From Leadbetterella sp035299025 (GTDB lineage: Bacteria; Bacteroidota; Bacteroidia; Cytophagales; Spirosomataceae), in contig DATGXK010000020.1 of assembly GCA_035299025.1 (NCBI GenBank), positions 135,733 through 199,732 on the forward strand: a DNA stretch of 64,000 nt, written 5' to 3'. Below the pieces are notes generated by a model. It worked only from the letters and a program-made list of their open reading frames with translations, was not told where the DNA came from and made no database searches. Position 1 is the stretch's first letter. The number at the start of each line of letters is the position of its first letter. Below, one piece after another: positions 1-8,236 of the stretch. The position numbers and the translations under genes were made by a program.

Positions 1-357
1 GAAAACTCACCATTGTTTAATTTTCTTGAAGATTCGCTGAAATATTTGGATCAACACGAAGAACAAATAGAAAATTTCCACCTGTATTTTCTTATAAACT
101 ATTGCTTTTATTTGGGATTTGGTCCCGAAAGCGAAGAAGATGTTGTGAACCAGCTTCATGAACACGCCATACCGGTAACTACCGAAGAAAAAAGACTTCT
201 GAAAGACCTGATAAATCAGAACTTCGGAAGTAAACTTCAAATCAACAAGTATTTAAGAATTAAACTCTTAGAATTGATTCTGACCTATTACAAAATACAT
301 GTAGAGGGATTTGGAAATCTGAGGTCTATGGGCATTTTGAGAGAGGTACTCGAATGA
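1..357 (+). CDS. recO: DNA repair protein RecO, C-terminal part (cut by window edge)
   Basis: The reading frame is open from base 1 to a TGA at 355-357, so the N-terminus (OB-fold) lies outside the window; the first in-frame start-like codon (TTG at 13) is not a real start. The visible 118 residues are the helical C-terminal domain. They resemble Bacteroidota RecO: an aromatic stretch with NFHLYFLINYCFYLGF, then a final helix with LILTYYKIHVEGFGNLRS and a last VLE. RecO helps load RecA on SSB-coated single-stranded DNA in RecF-pathway recombination repair. It converges on plsY with one base between the stop codons, so no terminator fits between them. Identification is by recognition of the C-terminal pattern only. 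Confidence 0.8.
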   Translation, partial: ENSPLFNFLEDSLKYLDQHEEQIENFHLYFLINYCFYLGFGPESEEDVVNQLHEHAIPVTTEEKRLLKDLINQNFGSKLQINKYLRIKLLELILTYYKIHVEGFGNLRSMGILREVLE

Positions 358-358
358 C

Positions 359-955
359 TTATTTTTTTGCCGAAATTTTACTTTCTGTGCCTTTGACCAA
401 CCTTTTGATGTTCTCGCGGTGGGTGAAAACCAACAACAGAAACAAACCGAAAGCAATTAAAGACATGCTAGTGAAGCCCGAATTTATAACCCAATAATAG
501 ACCACGAAAGTCAAGCCAGCGAGCATAGAACCCAAAGACACGTATCTGGTAAAATAGACAATAGCCACAAATACCAAAACACTCACGCCTGCCCCTAAAG
601 GCGACACCGCCAATATAACTCCGAGGGAGGTTGCTATGCCCTTTCCACCCCTAAAATTGGCAAAAATAGAAAATATATGCCCTAAAATACTCACAATACC
701 TACACCAAAAGTTATCTCTTCTGAAAAACCCAAGTAACGTGCCGCCAAAACTGGTATAAGACCTTTTAATAAATCAAAAACGAGAACAATCGCTCCGGCT
801 TTCTTTCCCAATACCCTTAGTGAATTTGTGGCACCTACATTGCCACTTCCGTGCTCACGAATGTCTATACCATGAAAGATTTTTGCATACCAATATGCCG
901 TGGGCACAGAACCCATCAAATAAGCAAAAACAAAAATAGCGAAATTCAAAAACAT
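359..955 (-). CDS. plsY: Glycerol-3-phosphate acyltransferase PlsY
   Basis: PlsY is an integral membrane enzyme that transfers the acyl group of acyl-phosphate to glycerol 3-phosphate, the first step of phospholipid synthesis. The 198-residue protein has the family length and a multi-span membrane profile. The family loop motifs are present: GSGNVGATN at residues 36-44 and an FRGGKGIAT motif at 101-109, with a histidine just before the latter at 93. The ATG at 953-955 directly precedes a hydrophobic first span. A promoter-like TAATTTTG lies upstream on the minus strand (979-986), with a TTG 22 bp further up, slightly longer than the usual spacing. Confidence 0.95.
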   Translation of the reverse strand: MFLNFAIFVFAYLMGSVPTAYWYAKIFHGIDIREHGSGNVGATNSLRVLGKKAGAIVLVFDLLKGLIPVLAARYLGFSEEITFGVGIVSILGHIFSIFANFRGGKGIATSLGVILAVSPLGAGVSVLVFVAIVYFTRYVSLGSMLAGLTFVVYYWVINSGFTSMSLIAFGLFLLLVFTHRENIKRLVKGTESKISAKK

Positions 956-1067
956 TGGGACTAATTGGTATTATTTCGCAAAATTACAAAATTGTACGAT
1001 TTTAATACCAAAAAACGAAAAATGATTGTAAAATTCACATTTACAATCATTTACAAAAATATTGATT

Positions 1068-2927
1068 TTAATTTTTCCCTAATCCTTTCTTTTTTAGAGC
1101 CAGGTCGTGGGCGGTGTCGTAGTAAGCCCTTAGATTGGTCCAGTCAAATACATCAGAGATATTTTCAACCCGATTTCTTTGCATAATTCTATCTCTTCGG
1201 GTCATGGTCACGAACTTAAACATGATATTGGCCAGCTGATCTGCCGCCTTGTCAAAACTCTGGTCTTTTCTATTTACTACATAAACCCCCACATTTTCAT
1301 AGTCTGTCATGAGTTGCATCATGAAGTCCCCAAAACCTGAAAGATCACTAGTAACTGTCGGAATTCCTCTTACCACACACTCTAGCGGTGTATATCCCCA
1401 AGGCTCATAATAACTTGGAAAGACACCTAGATGGCAGCCTCTAACAAATTGGCTGTATTCAAGGCCAAAAAGTGGGTTGGTAGGCGATATAAAATCAGGA
1501 TGGTAGACAAATTTTACACGATCCTGTTGGTGATTCATGAGGTTTGTTTTTTCGAAGAAATCTGTGATATCGTCGGGCTGTTTTAATAGGTGCGTCACTG
1601 TTCTAGGCAAGGTCTTGGTTCTCCAAGTTTGAATCGTTCTCCTGAGCCTCAGCCTCCAGTATTCGCTCACAAATTCATTGAGATCGGGTAGATTCACATC
1701 CTCGTTTGAAGCCGAGGCATGAAACAAATGCTCCCCTATTTCCTTTTCCATAGACTCGCAAGTTTGCCTTATTTCCTCCATCACAGCCCTGGACTGAAGC
1801 ACCTGCGGATCAATAGAATGTACTGGGTTTTTGGTGATCATAAACATAACCACTGTCATGTCTAGGCCCGACTGCACAATCTTGAAATTGAGTCTTTTGA
1901 GAGCTTCCAGCGTCAGATCATATCCTTTGTTTTTGAACTCATATCTACCAGAAGTAAAGAAATAAAGGGTGTTGTCGAGATCCCAAGAATAGCTTTGGAA
2001 GAAATGCCCCATCACAAACTGATTGATTTTCTGTTTGTATTTTAGGTGTAAGTTCTGGAACTCATGCGTAGCCGCAAACCTTGTGATGTTGAGGCCATTT
2101 GGAAGAATAAGGTCACAAACTCTACCAAAAAACACCTCGCATTCTTTGGCCGTGACATCGCTCACTGTAGTAAGCACATGACAAAGCTGGGCCGACTGTC
2201 TCTCTATACCTGCTTGTGCCTCGATACCATAATTTTTGGCTTCCTTGGCCCAATCATATCGAGAAAGTTTTTCATAAAAATCGTTTACATTTCCTGCAAT
2301 GTATCTACCCAACATGGTAGCATGAGTCGTAAATACCGTCCCAATATTTACCTTGTCTTTTCTGAGGTCTATAAGTGCCGTTGAAGCCATCCATTCGTGA
2401 AAATGTGCGATAACTTCCTGTTTTTTACTGTGATTTTCGACAAAAGTTTGAAGATATTGCCTTACTAAATCACCGAAGGCAATTACCTTGTTTACCAAAT
2501 CTTCACAGTTGATGGTGGATATTTGGTGCCTCTCCCAGAGGTTGAATTTTAGGTTGTCTACTTTCGACAAATTGCTATTAAAATCAACCAAAATGATTCG
2601 TGGCTTTCCGGTAACCAACCATCTTCCATAAAATACATCGAGACCCTGACTCCGGAGTTCTTTTGCTGCTTTCGAAAAAGTAGACTCGTCATCGTCTATC
2701 CGTTCAAATTCTATTCCTGCTGTTTGGGCAAAATACGGCCCTATAAGACAATAGTTATCACCCCATTCGTCTACCATAGCCGGAACTTTGGAGCGTATAA
2801 CGGTGTAAATACCCCCAACCTGATTACAAACCTCCCAGGCAATCTCAAAAAGCACTGGCTGAGCAGTTGTCTTTTTCTCAATCTTGATGGTTTCCTCTTG
2901 TTCTTTCTTTAATTTCCCGATAGACAT
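1068..2927 (-). CDS. Glycogen synthase, eukaryotic-type (GT3 family)
   Basis: The protein (619 aa) matches the animal/fungal glycogen synthase family (GT3), not the bacterial GlgA family (GT5). Landmarks are LFEIAWEVCNQVGGIYTVI near the N-terminus, DEWGDNYCLIGPY, YGRWLVTG, IAHFHEWMAS, FTTHATMLGRY and SYYEPWGYTPLEC near residue 505, where E508 and E516 form the E-x7-E catalytic pair. It would use a UDP- or ADP-glucose donor to extend alpha-1,4-glucan. An arginine-rich helix at 577-586 (RRDRIMQRNR) matches the glucose-6-phosphate-sensing helix of eukaryotic enzymes, while the long phosphorylated C-terminal tail is absent. The ATG at 2927 is followed by a short charged leader. It is a single gene, with ruvB 130 bp upstream in the same direction. 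Confidence 0.93.
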   Translation of the reverse strand: MSIGKLKKEQEETIKIEKKTTAQPVLFEIAWEVCNQVGGIYTVIRSKVPAMVDEWGDNYCLIGPYFAQTAGIEFERIDDDESTFSKAAKELRSQGLDVFYGRWLVTGKPRIILVDFNSNLSKVDNLKFNLWERHQISTINCEDLVNKVIAFGDLVRQYLQTFVENHSKKQEVIAHFHEWMASTALIDLRKDKVNIGTVFTTHATMLGRYIAGNVNDFYEKLSRYDWAKEAKNYGIEAQAGIERQSAQLCHVLTTVSDVTAKECEVFFGRVCDLILPNGLNITRFAATHEFQNLHLKYKQKINQFVMGHFFQSYSWDLDNTLYFFTSGRYEFKNKGYDLTLEALKRLNFKIVQSGLDMTVVMFMITKNPVHSIDPQVLQSRAVMEEIRQTCESMEKEIGEHLFHASASNEDVNLPDLNEFVSEYWRLRLRRTIQTWRTKTLPRTVTHLLKQPDDITDFFEKTNLMNHQQDRVKFVYHPDFISPTNPLFGLEYSQFVRGCHLGVFPSYYEPWGYTPLECVVRGIPTVTSDLSGFGDFMMQLMTDYENVGVYVVNRKDQSFDKAADQLANIMFKFVTMTRRDRIMQRNRVENISDVFDWTNLRAYYDTAHDLALKKKGLGKN

Positions 2928-3057
2928 ACGAAATTCCGATTATATATTAATATTCTGTTTTTAAGGTATTTAAAAGAACCTCTATTGTTTTAAGACAATA
3001 TTATCTAAATACAGTGCTAAAAATAAAAATAAATATGGTAATTAAAACCTTTTGGTT

Positions 3058-4083
3058 CTAAAATAACTCCCCAAGTTTGTACTTCGGCACCAAGTTGAGA
3101 TGGCGATAGGCTTTTTCGGTAGCTTCTCTACCTCTGGCTGTTCTTTTCAGAAAACCCTCCTGAATCAAAAACGGCTCATAAACCTCCTCAATAGTTTCAG
3201 CCTCCTCACCTACAGCTGTTGCGATAGTAGATAGGCCTACAGGCCCACCTTTAAATTTCTCTACAATGGTGAGCAAAATCCGGTTGTCCATTTCATCCAA
3301 ACCATCCTGGTCTACCTCCAAAGCAGTCAAAGCCATCTCGGCTATTTCAATTGTTATAAAACCATTGCCTTTTACTTGGGCAAAGTCACGCGTTCTTCTC
3401 AGCAAATTATTTGCTATTCGCGGCGTGCCTCTGCTCCTACGTGCTATTTCAAATGCTCCTTTTTCATCAATAGGTGTATTAAGAATTTGTGCTGACCGGA
3501 TCAATATCCGGCTCAAAAGCTCGGCATCGTAGTATTCTAATCGGGCATTGATACCAAATCTTGCTCGCAAAGGCGAAGTTAGGAGGCCCGACCTTGTTGT
3601 AGCACCGACAAGTGTGAATGGATTGAGGCCGATTTGGACACTACGTGCGTTTGGGCCAGAATCTAGCATAATGTCTATCTTGTAGTCCTCCATGGCCGAA
3701 TACAAATACTCTTCAACTATGGGATTGAGCCGGTGGATTTCGTCAATAAAAAGTACATCGTTGGTTTCTAAGGAGGTCAATAGACCTGCAAGATCGCTTG
3801 GTTTATCCAAAACCGGCCCAGAAGTTATTTTCAGACTTGCTCCGAGTTCGTTGGCTACAATGTGCGAGAGCGTGGTTTTACCCAAACCGGGAGGTCCATG
3901 CAATAGGACATGGTCTAGGGCTTCGTTACGCATTTTGGCCGCCATAACAAATACCTTAAGGTTTTCGAGTATTTTATCTTGTCCGGCGAAATCTTCAAAC
4001 GAAACTGGCCTTAAAGCTCTTTCGAAATCCTTTTCGCCTGAACTCATTCCCTCATCGTTGCCAGTTAAAAAATCTTGACGCAT
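3058..4083 (-). CDS. ruvB: Holliday junction branch migration DNA helicase RuvB
   Basis: RuvB is the AAA+ motor that, with RuvA, drives Holliday junction branch migration. The 341 residues are full length for the family. Visible motifs are the opening RPVSFEDFAGQ segment, Walker A GPPGLGKT at 63-70, Walker B LFIDEIHRL around 111-119, the sensor/arginine-finger stretch GATTRSGLLTSPLRARFG around 160-177, and the C-terminal winged-helix end with GFLKRTARGR. The ATG at 4083 is preceded on the minus strand by a TATATTTG box (4123-4130), a plausible -7 element, though the -33 TTG is not exact. Confidence 0.98.
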   Translation of the reverse strand: MRQDFLTGNDEGMSSGEKDFERALRPVSFEDFAGQDKILENLKVFVMAAKMRNEALDHVLLHGPPGLGKTTLSHIVANELGASLKITSGPVLDKPSDLAGLLTSLETNDVLFIDEIHRLNPIVEEYLYSAMEDYKIDIMLDSGPNARSVQIGLNPFTLVGATTRSGLLTSPLRARFGINARLEYYDAELLSRILIRSAQILNTPIDEKGAFEIARRSRGTPRIANNLLRRTRDFAQVKGNGFITIEIAEMALTALEVDQDGLDEMDNRILLTIVEKFKGGPVGLSTIATAVGEEAETIEEVYEPFLIQEGFLKRTARGREATEKAYRHLNLVPKYKLGELF

Positions 4084-4167
4084 CTATTGAAATTATAATT
4101 TTAGGCAAAATAAACCTACATTCAAATATAGAGGTCATTATCGAAAAAAACACACCAAAGAAGGGTA

Positions 4168-6804
4168 TTATTTTAAAATCAGAATGGAGCCTCGGGTGTG
4201 GAGCTCTCCGCGTTCGGGAAAATACTTAGACCGATAGGTGATGGTGTAAGGAAAAAGTTGGTTTGCAAAGATCTTACCCTTGTATCTTCCATCCCATTTT
4301 ATTTCTGGATCTGTAGAGTTGAATACCATTTCGCCCCAGCGATTGAACACTTTCAAATCAAAATCAGTGATATAGGCTGGAATGATTTTGAGGTCATTGT
4401 TGATGTTGTCATCGTTGGGAGTAAAGACATCGGGTAGGAATAAACTTGGTTCACAGCCCTCTGCAACCCTCACGGTATCTTTGGTTTGGCAACCAAAATT
4501 ATTCTCTATATCCAGAAAATATGTGCCCGGAATATCAAATTTGTAAACAGAGTCTCTCCCTACTGTAGCACCCAAGGTGGTGGTCCAATTATAAGAGAAA
4601 CTATCTCCCCCAGTTGCTTGAGGACCTAAAACCTTGCTCTCAAACTCTTCAAAACAAATGTAGATAGTACCTGGCAACTTTGAAACCGGAGCCGGCTTGA
4701 TATAGATTGTTCCGTTGTATTCCTCTTCTGTACACTCTGACTCGAGCAATCTCTCCACAATCTGACTATTGACCACACTGCTAACTTTGCTTTCCTGAAA
4801 AACTTCTACCACCATCCGGATAGGATACCAACCCGGCTTTGTATAGGTGTACGAAGTCTGTGTGCCTTCTTTTTTTGTACCATCATGAAAATACCACGTG
4901 ACCTTGTTTCTCATAGGACTACAAATGCCTTGTGTCGTGAGTATGGTGGGAGCATTTTGGCAATTTCCGCTATAATTTGCAGTAATTCCCTCACCATCCT
5001 GCTCCTGGGCCGGAAATATTATATTCGGCAAACCTAGTGTTGTGGTACCCTCAAGATCGGCTCCGAAATCTGCCGAACTCGGTCTATAACTAAAGCCCAC
5101 CACATCTGCATTTCCTTTCACGTCAGGATTTTGAAGATAGGGCAAAAAGTTCTTATTGTTGATACTCATATACAGATACTTGGCTCCAGGGCGAGAAATG
5201 GGCCCTAACATGAGTGCCCCAAACTCTTCATTTCGCTGAGAGATAATCTCCTTCTGGGCTGAAATAGAGGCGGCATCGCCTAGAAAAAGGGCCAGTTGAA
5301 TCAAGTAGGATTGCTGCCCAAGAGCGGGGTTTCCTTTCAGTGTAGCATATAAAATATCTCCACTACTCGCAAAAGAGATTCCGTAAACTGCAGGTGGTGC
5401 CGGAATATTAAGATCAATAAGCAAAGGATTGGCGAGGCGATTAGAATTGGGATCTCTTTCAAAAACCTCCACGAAGTTCCTTCCATTTATGACAACCCCG
5501 TGAGCGAGTTTTCTACCATTCGACGAAATGGCCATGTAACCCAATCCACTGAGGCTGTCTACTACTGGACTTCCAATCACTTGCTCGAAAGTGCTAATAC
5601 CAGTTGAATCTATAGTGAGCACATTGAATGCCCCTTTTTTATAATCATAAGAATACATTACAAAAGCCGAATCATTGGGCGATCTAACACCTGCCATTTT
5701 TTGGGATGCCGTAAACATCAAAGGTACGTCTTGCTCCACCACCGCACCTCTTCTGTCATTATAACGCATATCCAATACATCGTAAGAAACTAGGTTGGTT
5801 ACCGGATCAATGCTAAGGAGGTAGTATTCCTTGAAATTACATGAATTACAGGTGAATTTTGGAACAATCATCAGCCCTTGTGAGCTAGCGGTATTGTTCA
5901 CATTAAAAACCGCACCCGAAGAAGTAGGAATTTCGGAATCATCGCTGCCAGAGAATAACTTACGTCCATCAGTATAAAAAACCAAATTAGTGTTTTGGTC
6001 GTATGCCATTGCGACAGCTCCATTGGTTCGTACATCACTGAGTTCGTTTATGTCTCCGGGTGTGTATGTCGGATTTTCAATACCGAGATCTGGATTCAAA
6101 TCACCCTCATTGGCTAACGAGTCTCGCTCTGTACTATCTCCTTCCACCTCAAACTGCAAACTACCGCCATTACCAAAATACCACTTTTCGCCTCCACCGC
6201 CAGAGCTACTCTCTTGTAAGCAAAACTTTACGTTGATTTTGGCACTTCTTGAGCATCCAGAAACTGCATCATAAACTTCTACTGAGTAACAACCCGTGGT
6301 ATCAACCGTGATGGTTTTCGTTGTATCTCCAGTAGGAAACCACCGATATTTAACATTTCCAGCAAGCGACAACTTGAAGGGGTTGAGCTCCAAACTACTT
6401 GATTCACACACCGTGGTATCCGCAGATATTTTGTTATTAAATTTAGGTTGATTTGGAAAACCGCCAACCGTTATCTGCCTGTTCAAAGACTGAGTGGTGC
6501 CATCAGCCATTGACCTTGTAAGCGTTACTGTATAGTTTCCCTGACTTTGATAAACGTACTGTGGGTTTCTTGAGTTTGAGCCGTTGCCATCACCAAAGCT
6601 CCAAGACCAAGCCACGGAATTGCTGGCTGTATCAAAAAACGAGGTTCTCTTTTCGCAGCCAATCATCTGACCCGTGGTAGCGTCCATAGACATATCTGCC
6701 ATACAAACTGTCGGACTGACGTAAAATTGGGCAAAAAGGTCTTCATTCGCTCCCAAAAGAAGCAAAAAAAAAGACGTTTTGAATATTTTGACCCAAATTT
6801 TCAA
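4168..6804 (-). CDS. Secreted PKD-domain protein with CHU_C (gliding/T9SS type B) C-terminus
   Basis: An 878-residue exported surface protein. The only possible start is a TTG at 6802-6804, since an in-frame stop lies just upstream and there is no ATG before the hydrophobic signal peptide (residues about 8-19, then a likely cut after LFAQ). Next comes a PKD fold with WSFGDGNGSN, a second PKD-like segment with RWFPTGDTTKTITV, a large central region resembling a beta-propeller, further PKD-like domains, and a C-terminal domain with FLPDVFTPNDDNINND and FDLKVFNRWGE. That end is the gliding motility-associated C-terminal (type B sorting) domain of type IX secretion cargo. The divergent neighbour is a PorP/SprF protein, the usual partner of such cargo. 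The ligand is unknown. Confidence 0.88.
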   Translation of the reverse strand: MKIWVKIFKTSFFLLLLGANEDLFAQFYVSPTVCMADMSMDATTGQMIGCEKRTSFFDTASNSVAWSWSFGDGNGSNSRNPQYVYQSQGNYTVTLTRSMADGTTQSLNRQITVGGFPNQPKFNNKISADTTVCESSSLELNPFKLSLAGNVKYRWFPTGDTTKTITVDTTGCYSVEVYDAVSGCSRSAKINVKFCLQESSSGGGGEKWYFGNGGSLQFEVEGDSTERDSLANEGDLNPDLGIENPTYTPGDINELSDVRTNGAVAMAYDQNTNLVFYTDGRKLFSGSDDSEIPTSSGAVFNVNNTASSQGLMIVPKFTCNSCNFKEYYLLSIDPVTNLVSYDVLDMRYNDRRGAVVEQDVPLMFTASQKMAGVRSPNDSAFVMYSYDYKKGAFNVLTIDSTGISTFEQVIGSPVVDSLSGLGYMAISSNGRKLAHGVVINGRNFVEVFERDPNSNRLANPLLIDLNIPAPPAVYGISFASSGDILYATLKGNPALGQQSYLIQLALFLGDAASISAQKEIISQRNEEFGALMLGPISRPGAKYLYMSINNKNFLPYLQNPDVKGNADVVGFSYRPSSADFGADLEGTTTLGLPNIIFPAQEQDGEGITANYSGNCQNAPTILTTQGICSPMRNKVTWYFHDGTKKEGTQTSYTYTKPGWYPIRMVVEVFQESKVSSVVNSQIVERLLESECTEEEYNGTIYIKPAPVSKLPGTIYICFEEFESKVLGPQATGGDSFSYNWTTTLGATVGRDSVYKFDIPGTYFLDIENNFGCQTKDTVRVAEGCEPSLFLPDVFTPNDDNINNDLKIIPAYITDFDLKVFNRWGEMVFNSTDPEIKWDGRYKGKIFANQLFPYTITYRSKYFPERGELHTRGSILILK

Positions 6805-7075
6805 AGCAGGTTAATGTATTGTAATTTTATATACGCAAAAAACGTACTAAATATAGTTTTTATTTCTAAAAACCAACGGTCTAAAGACTTAAAAGAGAAT
6901 GAAAAACTTCAGAATACTATTTTTTGTTTTCTAAAATGATTAATTTTAATCAGAATACGTTGGAATGAGATTTTAAAATTGTCAATTACAACTTTATGAA
7001 TTTTGGTGCGTTTCAAGATAAAAACAATTTGGAACGAAATTTGTACTCCTTGTTTACTGTTCCATAAAAAACTGT

Positions 7076-8134
7076 ATGAAAAGATTTTTTCAAATACTGG
7101 TATTGGCAAATATTGTAAATGTAGCTCTGGCTCAAGATCCACAGTTTACTCAATTTTACGCCGCTCCGCTATATCATAATCCCGCTTTTACGGGATCGGG
7201 ATATGCCCCAAGACTTATTTTCAACTATCGCAATCAGTGGCCTTCGCTCAATGCCAACTTCATCACGTCGGTGGTGAGTGTAGATCATTTTATTGAGAAA
7301 GCCAACAGCGGTGTGGGTATAACTTTGCTCAACGACTCGCAGGGAAATAGAATTAAAAATACGGAGGTGTCTGCCCTCTATGCCTACCAGCTTAGAGTAG
7401 GAGACAAAAGTTTCCTCAGAATGGGCCTTCAAGGCAGCTATGCGGTAAGAAGTTTTGACTCTAACGGACTTATATTCGGAGATCAACTTTCCAACAGTGG
7501 TTATACTGGTGCTGGCTCTTCAGATCCACTCGCCAATTTAACCTACAAACCTGACAATAGTTTCGATGTAGGCTCGGGCTTTTTGTTCTACAATCCGAAG
7601 GTCTTTCTTGGACTATCAGTAAATCACATCACTCAGCCTAGCTTGACTTTCAGAGACAACAGCCCGGCAGATGGATGTGTAAACGGCGATTGTATACCAC
7701 GTAAATTCATGCTAAACGGTGGTTACAACATCAATCTTAGCCATTTGATTACAAATTCGGCCAATATGGACAAAGAGTTTACCATTACACCTACATTTTT
7801 GTATAAAAAACAAGGGCAATTTTCGCAGCTTGACATAGGAGCTTATGCCACCTACACGCCTCTGACTTTCGGACTGCAATACCGGGGTATTCCTTTGAAA
7901 AAAGTGTTTGACAATTTCCCAAATCAAGATGCCATAGCAGCATTAGTGGGTTTCAGATTTGACAATTTCTCAGTGGGTTATAGTTATGATGCAACCATAT
8001 CAGGGCTTGCCACTGGCAGAGGCACGGGCGGCTCTCATGAATTTTCAATCTCGTATCAGCTCGATAAATTTGATAACGACAAGAGTCCTTATCAACGACA
8101 AAGAAAGAAAGAATTGGCTTGTCCGAAGTTCTAA
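7076..8134 (+). CDS. PorP/SprF family type IX secretion outer-membrane protein
   Basis: 352 residues with a signal peptide (cleavage expected after VALAQ), then the family opening DPQFTQFYAAPLYHNPAFTG and alternating strands typical of a 14-strand-type outer-membrane barrel, for example FDNFSVGYSYDATISG near the end. PorP/SprF proteins bind type IX cargo carrying type B C-terminal domains and keep it at the cell surface. It is transcribed divergently from the CHU_C protein across a 271-bp gap, suggesting a secreted protein/anchor pair. A strong hairpin terminator follows the gene. I saw no exact Bacteroidota promoter in the divergent gap. Confidence 0.92.
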   Translation: MKRFFQILVLANIVNVALAQDPQFTQFYAAPLYHNPAFTGSGYAPRLIFNYRNQWPSLNANFITSVVSVDHFIEKANSGVGITLLNDSQGNRIKNTEVSALYAYQLRVGDKSFLRMGLQGSYAVRSFDSNGLIFGDQLSNSGYTGAGSSDPLANLTYKPDNSFDVGSGFLFYNPKVFLGLSVNHITQPSLTFRDNSPADGCVNGDCIPRKFMLNGGYNINLSHLITNSANMDKEFTITPTFLYKKQGQFSQLDIGAYATYTPLTFGLQYRGIPLKKVFDNFPNQDAIAALVGFRFDNFSVGYSYDATISGLATGRGTGGSHEFSISYQLDKFDNDKSPYQRQRKKELACPKF

Positions 8135-8151
8135 TATCGATAATCATCAAA

Positions 8152-8191
8152 AAAAGCCTCTCAATTTGAAATATATTTGGGAGGCTTTTTG
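8152..8191. terminator. Intrinsic terminator after the PorP/SprF gene
   Basis: A hairpin with arms AAAAAGCCTC and GAGGCTTTTT ends in a T run on the plus strand; the A-rich 5' arm makes it potentially bidirectional. It lies 17 bp after the stop codon of the PorP/SprF gene. Confidence 0.85.
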
Positions 8192-8236
8192 TTAGAACCA
8201 TAACACTTCCTGATAAAGACACGTATTATTAAATAA

